A DNA stretch of 51,558 bases, from contig NZ_JAGRPF010000068.1 of NCBI RefSeq assembly GCF_020439865.1, positions 1 through 51,558 on the forward strand, given 5' to 3'. A program made the translations under genes and the position numbers. Position 1 is the stretch's first letter; every line of letters begins with the position of its first letter. Under the pieces are notes generated by a model, which did no database searches, was not told where the DNA came from, and saw only the letters and a list, made by a program, of their open reading frames with translations. This document shows, piece after piece, positions 41,619 to 50,078 of the stretch. Source of the DNA: Prosthecobacter sp. (GTDB lineage Bacteria > Verrucomicrobiota > Verrucomicrobiia > Verrucomicrobiales > Verrucomicrobiaceae).

Positions 41619-43457
41619 ATGGCTTCTCTCCGCAGTGCGATTCGATGGTATCGAGACGCAGGACGTTTTGTCATGCACTGGAATCGTTCCGTTGGCAGGG
41701 TTCTGCGGCCCTGTCAGCTCATCCTCTCCACCGGGTTCCTCGGTCTCGCCCACTCTGCCCATGCCGGAGCAACGGCGGCTGACCTGTCGTTGGGCATCAA
41801 CGGTGCCAAGGTAACCGATTTGCAGCTTTCCAATAGCGGCGAAACCCGCGCGGATGTGCTGGCTCATTTCAGCACCGCCCTGCAGTTTGAGTCTTCGGGT
41901 AAGCTGCGCCAGGCGCTGGAGCATTACCTAACCGTCTTCAAGGCGGATCCCACCAACGCGGAACTCGCCTCCCACACCGCAGGCCTTGCCATGCAGTTCC
42001 AGGGACGCGCGGCGGCCGTGAGGATTCTCGAAGACGCGGTGCGCGCCAATCCGAGCTCACCCGCGCCACTGCTGAACCTCGCGCAGTTCGCCAGCACCTA
42101 TCCGCCCGAAGATCTGTTTGAGAAAAACGAGGTGCCGGCCAAGGCCGTGAATGAGGCACTGTCAAAATTCCCCCTGCACGCGGAGGTCTATGAGGTGGCG
42201 GTCATGCTGCACCTCACCCACAACGAGCGTGACAAGGCCATCGAGGTCATGAACCAGGCCGCAAACCAGAACAGCCGCGATCCGCAGTACTGGCTGGCCA
42301 CGGGACACACTGCTGAGCGCGTCTGGCCGCTCGGGCAGGCCGAATTCGGCATGGAGTACCGCCAGCGTGTCGAGCCGTTCTTCGAAAACGCGCTCAAGAA
42401 CGTCTCCAAAGGCAACGCCGAGGAAGTGACGCTCGAGGTCGCACAGCAATACCTGCTGACCAACAATCCCGACCGTGCCCGGCAGCTCTGCGAGAAGCTT
42501 GCGACGGAGTACAATAGTCTGAACGCCCGCAAACTGCTCTACCGCCTCTACGGCGCCACGGAGCAAAAGGACAAGGCGCTCGCCACGCTGGAACAAATCG
42601 TCAAGCAGGCGCCCAACGACGCCGAGCAGCAGCGTCTGCTCGCCAGCGAATACGACAGGCTCAAAGAACCCGGGAAGGCCATCCCCCACCTCGAAGCGGC
42701 GATTCAAAACGGCGGCGGTGAAATCGGCGACTATGTGAAGCTCGGCTGGGAGCTTTACCAAACGCAGAAGTTTGACGACATGGTGCGCGTGGGACAGCGC
42801 AGCGTTCGCCTTTTCCCCGATCATCCGCTGGTGCACTATCAGCTCGCCATCGCTCATCGGTCTCTCGAGCAATGGGAACCCTCCGTGAAACACTTCGCCG
42901 AGGCCGAACAATACGCCGGTTCGACACAGACCGAGCTGCTCGATCACTTCTTCTACTACCAATACGGCGTCACGCTCGAACGCCTCGCCCGCTATGAAGA
43001 TGCCTCGCGGATGCTGGAGAAATCCATCACGCTCACACCGCGTGAAGAATCGAAAGCCGCCGCGAACACGATGAACTTCCTCGGCTACATGTGGCTAGAT
43101 GCGGGCACCAATCTCGACAAGGCGGGTGAACTGATTGCCAAGGCCAACGAGCTGCTGCCCGACCAGCCCGCGTACATCGACAGCCTCGGCTGGTTCCATT
43201 ACAAGAAGGGCAACTACCCCGCGGCTCTCAAGGAACTGCAGCGCGCCGAATCCCTTCTGCATCCCATCGAACCTGAAGATGCCGAGATTCTCGAACACAT
43301 CGGTCTAACGCACCAGGCTCTCGGAAACAAAACGAAAGCGCTCGAATATCTCGAACGTGCCAGCTCCCTAAACACACCCGAACCGAGAGCCCGCAAACGC
43401 ATCGAGGACGAGTTGAAGAAATTCAAAAACGGCAAGACCGACACGGAGAAAAAGTAG
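41619..43457 (+). CDS. Exported TPR-repeat protein
   Basis: A 612-residue protein built almost entirely of tetratricopeptide repeats (about 75-600), with repeats such as LRQALEHYLTVFKADPTNAEL, KALATLEQIVKQAPNDAEQQ and AALKELQRAESLLHP. The N-terminal region before the repeats (HWNRSVGRVLRPCQLILSTGFLGLAHSAHAG) looks like a signal peptide preceded by extra residues. The ATG at 41673 would give a shorter, more normal signal. The C-terminus is Lys-rich. TPR proteins of this type usually scaffold assemblies in the envelope. The stop codon lies in the arm of a hairpin shared with the converging MFS gene. Confidence 0.85.
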   Translation: MASLRSAIRWYRDAGRFVMHWNRSVGRVLRPCQLILSTGFLGLAHSAHAGATAADLSLGINGAKVTDLQLSNSGETRADVLAHFSTALQFESSGKLRQALEHYLTVFKADPTNAELASHTAGLAMQFQGRAAAVRILEDAVRANPSSPAPLLNLAQFASTYPPEDLFEKNEVPAKAVNEALSKFPLHAEVYEVAVMLHLTHNERDKAIEVMNQAANQNSRDPQYWLATGHTAERVWPLGQAEFGMEYRQRVEPFFENALKNVSKGNAEEVTLEVAQQYLLTNNPDRARQLCEKLATEYNSLNARKLLYRLYGATEQKDKALATLEQIVKQAPNDAEQQRLLASEYDRLKEPGKAIPHLEAAIQNGGGEIGDYVKLGWELYQTQKFDDMVRVGQRSVRLFPDHPLVHYQLAIAHRSLEQWEPSVKHFAEAEQYAGSTQTELLDHFFYYQYGVTLERLARYEDASRMLEKSITLTPREESKAAANTMNFLGYMWLDAGTNLDKAGELIAKANELLPDQPAYIDSLGWFHYKKGNYPAALKELQRAESLLHPIEPEDAEILEHIGLTHQALGNKTKALEYLERASSLNTPEPRARKRIEDELKKFKNGKTDTEKK

Positions 43458-43481
43458 TTCGGACATGATGGCCCGAACTAC
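43454..43481 (-). terminator. Hairpin terminator between converging TPR and MFS genes
   Basis: GTAGTTCGG pairs perfectly with CCGAACTAC around a 10-base loop. The stop codons of both converging genes (43455-43457 and 43478-43480) lie inside the two arms. On the minus strand five T follow, so it serves mainly the MFS gene. Confidence 0.7.
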
Positions 43482-44767
43482 TCATGCAGCCGTTCTTCGG
43501 AATTGATGAAGAACCAGCATCCGGCCCCGAGGAAGTAGGCCACGGCAAACAGCGCAATGTTCACACTCCAGTTATTGTTCGTCGCGGCCAGCACCAGCGG
43601 CACCACCATCGGTGCGATCGCACCACCGGCATTGCCCATCATGTTCATGCTGCCCGCCAGCGCCCCCGCATGACGTCCGCCCACATCCATGCAGGCACCC
43701 CACGCGCCTGGCATGGCCAGATCATTGGACAAGGCGGCAAGACCGATGGCCAGCACGGACGCCAGCGGCGCATTCGTCTGCATCGAGATCAGCAGCATGA
43801 CTCCGGCAACGGTCATGCCGAGCACACCCAGCCAGCGCCGTGTGCGGGCGATGCTGCCAAACAGACGATCTAGCCGTGCGGAGATCATCCCCGCCGTCAC
43901 ACAACCGATCCCACCGAAGAACAGCGGCACACAGGCCAGCAGTGCACGCTCCATTTCCGTGAGCGAGGTGAACTGTTCCTTCAAGTACGTCGGGAACCAC
44001 GTGATGTAGAAATACCACGCGTAGGACATGCAGAAATACTGCGCCCACAGCATCCAGACCGTGCGTGAGGCCACCAGCCGTCCCCATGGCATGGCATGAT
44101 CTCCCGGCGGCTCCGTTTCACCGATATGCGCGAGCTCCGCAGCGTTCACGGCAGGGTGATCCTTCGGATGATCACGGAACCAGCGGAAGAACGACAGTGC
44201 CCACACCACCCCGAGCAGACCGAAGATCAAGAACACCCACTTGTAATGAAGTCCAAGACCGACCTTCCCTTCCGTTCCGCTCGCGAGCATCCAACCGACC
44301 AGCAACGGCGTGAACGCCCCGCCCCAACGGGCGCTGAGCCACAGGATGCCCTGCGCTTTGACGCGTTCCGCCATCGGAAACCACAGTGTGAAAGCCTTGG
44401 TCAGATTCGGAAAGCAGCCCGCCTCGCCCACGCCAAACAGAAAGCGCGACACGACCAGGGATATCAAATTCCAGGCCCAGCCGGTGGCCACGGTGAAGAT
44501 CGACCACATCGACACCACCCGCATCAGCACCCGCCGCGGCCCGATACGATCCCCCAGCCAGCCGCCGGGGATTTCAAACAACGCATAGGCCCAGCCAAAC
44601 GCGGCAAACGCATAGCCCATCTGCGTTTTAGTCAGCCCCAGCTCCTCCTGCATCATCGGCGCCGCCTGCGAAATGCACACGCGGTCGATGTAAGTGATCA
44701 CCGCCAGCGTGACGGCAAAAAACAGCACCACCTGTCGGGCGCGGGAGGGTCGGAGATCGGATTCCAT
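43478..44767 (-). CDS. MFS transporter, anion:cation symporter (ACS/ExuT-like) type
   Basis: A 429-residue major facilitator with twelve predicted membrane helices. The N-terminal pattern VVLFFAVTLAVITYIDRVCISQAAPMMQEELGLTKTQMGYAFAAFGWAYALFEIPGGWLGDRIGPRR includes the ACS-family YIDR block and the loop 2-3 GDRIGPRR. Later SRFLFGVGEAGCFPN is typical of hexuronate/galactonate-type carriers. It should import organic anions such as sugar acids, which would suit an organism degrading uronic-acid-containing polysaccharides. The gene is alone, converging with the TPR gene and divergent from the MGMT-like gene at 44868. Confidence 0.9.
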   Translation of the reverse strand: MESDLRPSRARQVVLFFAVTLAVITYIDRVCISQAAPMMQEELGLTKTQMGYAFAAFGWAYALFEIPGGWLGDRIGPRRVLMRVVSMWSIFTVATGWAWNLISLVVSRFLFGVGEAGCFPNLTKAFTLWFPMAERVKAQGILWLSARWGGAFTPLLVGWMLASGTEGKVGLGLHYKWVFLIFGLLGVVWALSFFRWFRDHPKDHPAVNAAELAHIGETEPPGDHAMPWGRLVASRTVWMLWAQYFCMSYAWYFYITWFPTYLKEQFTSLTEMERALLACVPLFFGGIGCVTAGMISARLDRLFGSIARTRRWLGVLGMTVAGVMLLISMQTNAPLASVLAIGLAALSNDLAMPGAWGACMDVGGRHAGALAGSMNMMGNAGGAIAPMVVPLVLAATNNNWSVNIALFAVAYFLGAGCWFFINSEERLHE

Positions 44768-44867
44768 GGGCGAAACCGCATGCTGTCACGTGACGCGCGT
44801 CGGCGTCAACCTTTCAAACCGTGCAAGCCAACGGAGAACGCACTCGTTGAACCCCAATCAATCCATT

Positions 44868-45278
44868 ATGCCCAAATCCTGGAGTGAAAAGTTCGCCCAT
44901 CCGCCGAAGCCGAGTGTCAGCCGACTCGGCAAACCGTATGCCGGACATGGTGAAGGCGAAAAGATGCTGATTCCGACACCCGCCGTCGTCGCTGAGTATG
45001 TGAAGACGATTCCCAAGGGCGAATCACGCACAATGCCGCAGTTGCGCGCAGATCTCGCCGAAGCGCATCATGCAGATTTCACGTGTCCGCTCACGGCCGG
45101 CATCTTTCTACGCATTGCCTCCGAGCTGGCCTGGGAACAGCATCAGAGTGGTAAAGCACTCGCCAAGATCACGCCTTTCTGGCGGGCGGTGGATGTGAAA
45201 TCGCCGATGGCGAAGAAACTGGCCTGCGGTGTCGATTTCATCGTTAATCAACGACGCAGCGAGGGACTCATGAGCTGA
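44868..45278 (+). CDS. MGMT/Atl1-like protein (alkyltransferase-like fold)
   Basis: A 136-residue protein. The segment KMLIPTPAVVAEYVKTIPKGESRTMPQLRADLAEAHHADFTCPLTAGIFLRI is characteristic of a small protein family annotated as MGMT-family/Atl1-like. A conventional alkyltransferase PCHR motif is not visible; the CPLTAG site has a Cys in a different setting. A role in alkyl-DNA recognition is therefore only suggested by family naming. The open frame extends to 44694 over the MFS gene, but the ATG at 44868 starts the conserved region. It converges with the YmdB-type gene with a 31-base gap. Confidence 0.75.
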   Translation: MPKSWSEKFAHPPKPSVSRLGKPYAGHGEGEKMLIPTPAVVAEYVKTIPKGESRTMPQLRADLAEAHHADFTCPLTAGIFLRIASELAWEQHQSGKALAKITPFWRAVDVKSPMAKKLACGVDFIVNQRRSEGLMS

Positions 45279-45309
45279 CGAAAGCAGGAGGCCCGGAACT
45301 CCCAACCCA

Positions 45310-46131
45310 TCACTCATGCCACGTCCGCGCGATGCGTTCGATGCTGAGCGCCTTGCCGGTGGCAGGATCAATCGTGATGAGCGCGCCGTTCACACGCACG
45401 GCTCCACGTCCGACGCCAAAGCGCGCCGGCATCATGGTGTGGAATCGTTCCAGCACCGGTTCGATCTGGCTGCCGATGACACTGTCCATCGGACCGCACA
45501 TGCCCGCATCACTCTGAAACGCGGTGCCCTTGGGAAGCACGCGCTCATCAGCCGTCGGCACATGCGTATGGGTGCCAACAACACCGCTGACTTTTCCGTC
45601 GAGATGCCAGCCCATGGCCACTTTTTCACTCGTGGCCTCGGCGTGGAAATCGACAAAGATCACCGGCGTTTCCTCACGCAGCTTTTCCACGCAGGCGGCA
45701 ATGGCCGGAAAGGGGTTGTCGAGCTGCTGGTTCATGAAGGTGCGGCCCTGCAGATTCACCACGGCCACTTTGCACTTCTTCGATTCGAGCACGACAAAGC
45801 CGCAGCCCGGGGTGCCTGCGGGATAGTTCAATGGCCGCAGCATGCGCGGCTCTTCACCAAGAAACGGTACGATTTCCTTCTGATCCCAGATGTGATCCCC
45901 GCTGGTCACCACCGCAGCGCCGGCACGCATGAGACTGATGGCGATCTTGGGCGTGATGCCGCGACCGCCGGCGGAATTTTCACCATTCACAACGATGAAG
46001 TCGATCTTCAGTTCTTCCTTCAACAGCGGCAGCAGGACAGCGACCGCCTTGCGCCCCGGCTCACCCACCACATCACCCAAAAAAAGCAGGCGGAAAAGTC
46101 CGTCCTCGCGGTCAGCCGTGTTGTCGTTCAT
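45310..46131 (-). CDS. YmdB-type metallophosphoesterase (TIGR00282 family)
   Basis: A 273-residue calcineurin-like phosphoesterase of the YmdB family. Metal ligands are visible in FLGDVVGEPGRKA, VVNGENSAGGRGI, TSGDHIWDQKE and VGTHTHVPTADERVLPKGTAFQSDAGMCGP, giving the complete two-metal centre. B. subtilis YmdB hydrolyses 2',3'-cyclic nucleotides and affects RNA turnover and biofilm decisions; a similar role is a family-based guess. The ATG at 46131 begins the protein; a frame to 46182 is possible but adds nothing conserved. It is divergent from the amidase gene (55 bases). Confidence 0.93.
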   Translation of the reverse strand: MNDNTADREDGLFRLLFLGDVVGEPGRKAVAVLLPLLKEELKIDFIVVNGENSAGGRGITPKIAISLMRAGAAVVTSGDHIWDQKEIVPFLGEEPRMLRPLNYPAGTPGCGFVVLESKKCKVAVVNLQGRTFMNQQLDNPFPAIAACVEKLREETPVIFVDFHAEATSEKVAMGWHLDGKVSGVVGTHTHVPTADERVLPKGTAFQSDAGMCGPMDSVIGSQIEPVLERFHTMMPARFGVGRGAVRVNGALITIDPATGKALSIERIARTWHE

Positions 46132-46185
46132 CGTGACGCTACTTAGTAGATGATGAAGCCGGGGATCAAGTCTAGGATGCACTTT

Positions 46186-47598
46186 ATGATGATGAAACGA
46201 ATGCTCCGCGGCTGCGCGCTGCCGATCATGCTGGCATGCTCGATGACGACGCCGGGCATGACGCAGACGATTGCGCCCGAAGCGCCTGCGCCTGCTGCCA
46301 CACCTTCTCCGACGCCCGCACCCGATCCGGCGGCTTCCACGCTAGTTCCTACTCCGGCGACGCCGGCCCCGCCGCCAGCACCTGCCGCGCGGCTGGACCG
46401 CCTGAGCCCGCTCGGCACGAAGCCCGACTGGCTCAAGCTGCAGGCATTTCATCAGACTTTGACACGCAAGGAATTTGAAGAGGCCATGCGGGATTTTTAT
46501 TCCGACGGGTCTCCCCTGCCGCCGCCGTGGAAACTGGAACCCGACGGCGTCGTGGTAAAAACCGGCGACCCGGTCAAACCGGAAGCACGCATCGCCTTTG
46601 CCGCCCGCGCAGAACCACCGCTGCCTGGCACACGCACCTGGCGGCCCGCCGCCGAGATGCCGCCTCTCAAAGGCCGCCCCGTGCTCAGTGATCTCCACGT
46701 CGCCATCGATCCCGGTCACATTGGCGGAGGCTATGCCCAGATGGAGGAACGCTATCTCAGCTTTGCTCCCGGTGAGGCCATTCAGGAGGGCGATCTTACA
46801 CTCATCACCGCACAGGTCCTCGCCGAACGCCTCAAGGCGCTCGGCGCCTACGTCTCCCTCGTGCGTGACCGTCCCGAGCCTGTCACCCCGCAGCGTCCGT
46901 CTAACCTCGTCGTGCAAGCGCGGCAAATCCTGGTCGAGGCCGGTTTTCCGCAGCCGCAGGAGACTTACAGTGGCATCACCGGCGATGAAAAAATTCTCAC
47001 GGTTCAATGGCAGAGCGAAAAACTCTTCTACCGAGTCAGCGAGATCCATGCGCGCGCTGAAAAGGTGAACAACACCATCAAACCGGACATCGTGCTCTGC
47101 CTGCACTTCAACGCCGAATCCTGGGGCAGTGCCACTTCACCGCAGTTCTCTCCGATGAATCACCTGCACGTTCTCGTGAACGGCTGCTACGCCCCCGTGG
47201 AGCTGGAGCAGCAGGACGTACGCTTCGAAATGCTCCGTCGCCTCTTTTCGCGCATTCATCAGGAGGAACTCCCGATCGCGGAGGCCGTCGCCAACGGCAT
47301 GCGGCTCTCCACCGGCCTGCCCGCCTACGTTTACACCACGCCGAACGCCCGCCATGTCGGCTCGAACTCCTATGTCTATGCGCGCAACCTGCTCGCCAAC
47401 CGCCTCTATGACTGCCCGGTCGTGTACCTAGAGCCCTACGTCATGAACAACGAGGAAACCTACCGCCGTCTGCTGCTTGGTCACTACTTGGGCCGCACGC
47501 TCTGCGCCGGACGTCTGCAGACCAGCGCCATCGAAGATTACGTGCAGGGAGTCGTCAACGGCCTCGTCGCCTACTATCAGAAACACCGTCCTCTATGA
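46186..47598 (+). CDS. N-acetylmuramoyl-L-alanine amidase (Amidase_3), probable lipoprotein
   Basis: A 470-residue exported amidase. The N-terminus (MMMKRMLRGCALPIMLACS) is a signal with a lipobox-like MLAC, so it may be lipid-anchored. Residues about 25-75 are a Pro/Ala linker. The zinc amidase domain follows at about 165-460: AIDPGHIGGGYAQMEERY (first His and Glu), LCLHFNAESWG (second His) and YLEPYVMNNEE (catalytic Glu). It cleaves the amide between MurNAc and the stem peptide. The ATG at 46186 is chosen because an AGGA lies about 10 bases upstream; in-frame ATGs at 46150 and 46177 are alternatives. The next gene overlaps by four bases (ATGA). Confidence 0.87.
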   Translation: MMMKRMLRGCALPIMLACSMTTPGMTQTIAPEAPAPAATPSPTPAPDPAASTLVPTPATPAPPPAPAARLDRLSPLGTKPDWLKLQAFHQTLTRKEFEEAMRDFYSDGSPLPPPWKLEPDGVVVKTGDPVKPEARIAFAARAEPPLPGTRTWRPAAEMPPLKGRPVLSDLHVAIDPGHIGGGYAQMEERYLSFAPGEAIQEGDLTLITAQVLAERLKALGAYVSLVRDRPEPVTPQRPSNLVVQARQILVEAGFPQPQETYSGITGDEKILTVQWQSEKLFYRVSEIHARAEKVNNTIKPDIVLCLHFNAESWGSATSPQFSPMNHLHVLVNGCYAPVELEQQDVRFEMLRRLFSRIHQEELPIAEAVANGMRLSTGLPAYVYTTPNARHVGSNSYVYARNLLANRLYDCPVVYLEPYVMNNEETYRRLLLGHYLGRTLCAGRLQTSAIEDYVQGVVNGLVAYYQKHRPL

Positions 47599-49046
47599 AG
47601 GTGCTCATCGCCGGTTGTGGGTTCGTCGGAGAACGGACCGCGGACCAGCTTCATGCCGCCGGGCATGAAGTGATCGGCCTCACGCACTCGCCGGAATCCG
47701 CTGCACGTCTCGGAGTCTGCAAACCATGGCGCGTGGAGTCCTGTGATATTTCAAATCGTGACGCGGTTCTCGCGCTCGCCGCAGGACTCGATGCAGCAGG
47801 CGTCGATGGCTTCATTCACTGCGCCAGCTCCGGCCGCGGCGGCGCGGAGATGTATCAGTCCGTCTATGTCGATGGCATGCGTCATCTGGTGGAAGCGTTC
47901 CCCCGCGCGTTTCCCCTCTACACCAGCAGCACGAGCGTTTATCCGCAGACCGACGGCGAAATCGTCGATGAAACCAGCTTCTCCGATCCTGATCGGGACA
48001 CTGGACGGCTGCTGCGCGAAGCCGAAAACATCGCGCTCGCTGCAAACGGCGCCGTCGCGCGACTCGCCGGCATCTACGGTCCCGGACGCTCATTCGTGCT
48101 AAAGAATCTGCTCGAAGGCAAGGCCGCCATCGAAGGCAATCATGGCCAGGGGCGCATCCTCAATCAAATCCACGCCGACGATGCCGCGGCGGCTCTCGTT
48201 CATCTTATGACGCAGCGCCTCGCGGGCATCTACAACATCGTGGACGATGCCCAGATCACGCAGCGTCAGTGCTTGGAACGTCTTTGCATCGTCTTCGGCC
48301 TCAAACTTCCCGGCGAACGCGAGCCGGACCCAAATCGCAAACGTGGCTGGAGTCACAAGCGCGTCTCCAACACCAAGCTTCATGCCACCGGTTGGACACC
48401 ACGCTACGCGAGCTACTTCGACGCCCTGCGCGACGATCCTGACCTCGTTTCCTCCATCCTCGATCTCGTTCATGCAGGAGGAGAAGCGTCCGTGCCGCGC
48501 CAGCCGAACATCCTGCTCATCGGCCTCATGGGTTCGGGCAAAACCACCGTCGGTCGCATCGTCGCGCAGATGATCGGATTTCAAATCGTGGACACCGATC
48601 ATCTCATCGTCGAAACCGCGGGCAAAACGATTCCCGAAATCTTCGCCACCGAAGGCGAAGCCGGATTCCGCAAACGTGAGTCGGCGGCGCTGCGCTCCCT
48701 TTTGGGCAAACGTGGTTGCGTCATCGCCACCGGTGGCGGCATCATCACCCAGCCGCGCAACCTCTCCATCCTGCGTCATCTCGGCTACATCGTCTGGCTG
48801 GACGCGGATCCCGAGCGCCTCGCGCGACGCACCGCGATGAACAACAATCGTCCTCTTCTCAACGGCGAGGAGGATCCCAAGGCCAAGCTTGAGCGCCTGC
48901 TCGCCGAGCGCAAACCGCTCTACAAATCCCTCGCCGATCTGCGCATCAAAACTGCCGAACTCACGCCGCAGGAGACCGCATATGGCGTCATGGAAAGCGC
49001 CCGCGTGTTCTTCGCACGGCGGCAGAAGCTCGAATCAGTGGGCTGA
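47595..49046 (+). CDS. Fused NAD-dependent epimerase/dehydratase and shikimate kinase
   Basis: A 483-residue fusion. Residues 1-290 are an extended SDR/epimerase-like Rossmann domain: MKVLIAGCGFVGERTA with GxGxxG at 7-12, TSSTSVYPQTDGE, RLAGIYGPGRSF and NQIHADDAAAALVHL, resembling YeeZ-type proteins. Residues about 300-475 are a complete shikimate kinase: P-loop GLMGSGKTT (about 309-317), DTDHLIVE, GFRKRES, ATGGGII and a lid with NNNRPLL. The junction (GGEASVPRQ) is short, with no frameshift or stop. AroK phosphorylates shikimate in aromatic amino acid synthesis; the SDR partner is unexplained. The start overlaps the amidase stop by four bases, and the 3' end overlaps the converging exonuclease gene by 12. 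Confidence 0.9.
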   Translation: MKVLIAGCGFVGERTADQLHAAGHEVIGLTHSPESAARLGVCKPWRVESCDISNRDAVLALAAGLDAAGVDGFIHCASSGRGGAEMYQSVYVDGMRHLVEAFPRAFPLYTSSTSVYPQTDGEIVDETSFSDPDRDTGRLLREAENIALAANGAVARLAGIYGPGRSFVLKNLLEGKAAIEGNHGQGRILNQIHADDAAAALVHLMTQRLAGIYNIVDDAQITQRQCLERLCIVFGLKLPGEREPDPNRKRGWSHKRVSNTKLHATGWTPRYASYFDALRDDPDLVSSILDLVHAGGEASVPRQPNILLIGLMGSGKTTVGRIVAQMIGFQIVDTDHLIVETAGKTIPEIFATEGEAGFRKRESAALRSLLGKRGCVIATGGGIITQPRNLSILRHLGYIVWLDADPERLARRTAMNNNRPLLNGEEDPKAKLERLLAERKPLYKSLADLRIKTAELTPQETAYGVMESARVFFARRQKLESVG

Positions 49047-50024
49047 CAGATTCAGCTCCAGCTGATCCTCAGAGCCCAGCGCACGTGCATCGTATCCTCT
49101 GGAGCGAAGTTCCGATGCAAACTCCCGCGTCGAGCCATGCACGAGGTAAATCCGCCGAGGTTTGACCTGTTCGACTGTTTCATGAAGCTCCGGGTGATCT
49201 GCATGATCACTCAATGGCAACGCCACATCGACGCCGTAGCGATACTTCGCGCTCGATTGCAACGCCCATCCCGAGAGCATCAAGGTGCGCATGTTGGGAA
49301 GCTCGAGTTTGGCGCCCGGTGGAAACACCAGCACATGCCCCGTGGCTTCGCTTGCGTTGAACGGTCGCCAGTTGGGCAACGCCCCCAGATGAGGCGTCAG
49401 CACCTCGGTGATCTGCGCCACGCTCGGATGCACCATCACTGGCAGTTCCGCATCGCGCAGCGCACACAGAATCTCCTGTGCTTTGCCCAGAGAATAACCC
49501 AGCAGCACCGGAATGCCGCCTGCCTCAAGGGTTTCGCGCACAAACGCCAGCATCTGACCGATCACATTCTCCGCGGGTGGAAAGCGATACTTCGGCAGAC
49601 CGAACGTGGTCTCCATGATCAGCGTGTCCGCCTGCATCAGTTCGCAGCGCTCCGCGCTCAACCCCTGCCGCAGCTTGTAGTCGCCGGTGTAAAGCAGCGT
49701 GGCTCCGTCCGCCTTGCGCGTGAGGTGCAGCATCGCCGAGCCCGTGATGTGGCCGGCGGGAAGCAGCCGCAACTCCCAGCCTTCCCATTCGAACACCTCG
49801 CGCAGCTTCGGCGTCACCACGGTTCCGGACTTCTTCACCGATTTTCGCACCACCATGAGCTGATGCGTGATCTCCGAACAAATCGTCAGCCCATGCCGCG
49901 CCACATGATCGCTGTGCGCATGCGACACGAATGCCCGTGCCTTCCCATGATGCGGATCGAGCCACAGATCCGCCTCCGGGAGGTAAATCCCGCGCGGGTG
50001 GGTGACGTCGATCAGGGAAGGCAT
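49035..50024 (-). CDS. Beta-CASP/MBL-fold exonuclease-like protein (ligase-associated type)
   Basis: A 329-residue metallo-beta-lactamase-fold hydrolase. Metal-binding motifs are SHAHSDHVARH (near residue 33), AGHITGSAM, YTGDYKL and a late LSDHADHPEL with HGS. METTFGLPKYRFP and GYSLGKAQEIL mark the beta-CASP insertion, as in Artemis/SNM1 and CPSF-like nucleases. Close bacterial relatives are encoded beside ATP-dependent DNA ligases as a processing exonuclease; here no ligase is adjacent within the window. The ATG at 50024 is preferred over 50036. Its 3' end overlaps the fusion gene by 12 bases, tail to tail. Confidence 0.85.
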   Translation of the reverse strand: MPSLIDVTHPRGIYLPEADLWLDPHHGKARAFVSHAHSDHVARHGLTICSEITHQLMVVRKSVKKSGTVVTPKLREVFEWEGWELRLLPAGHITGSAMLHLTRKADGATLLYTGDYKLRQGLSAERCELMQADTLIMETTFGLPKYRFPPAENVIGQMLAFVRETLEAGGIPVLLGYSLGKAQEILCALRDAELPVMVHPSVAQITEVLTPHLGALPNWRPFNASEATGHVLVFPPGAKLELPNMRTLMLSGWALQSSAKYRYGVDVALPLSDHADHPELHETVEQVKPRRIYLVHGSTREFASELRSRGYDARALGSEDQLELNLSAH

Positions 50025-50078
50025 GGCGTTTCGCATTCTACGCGTTGCACGGACGCCGCGCTGCGCCAGTCTTCATGA

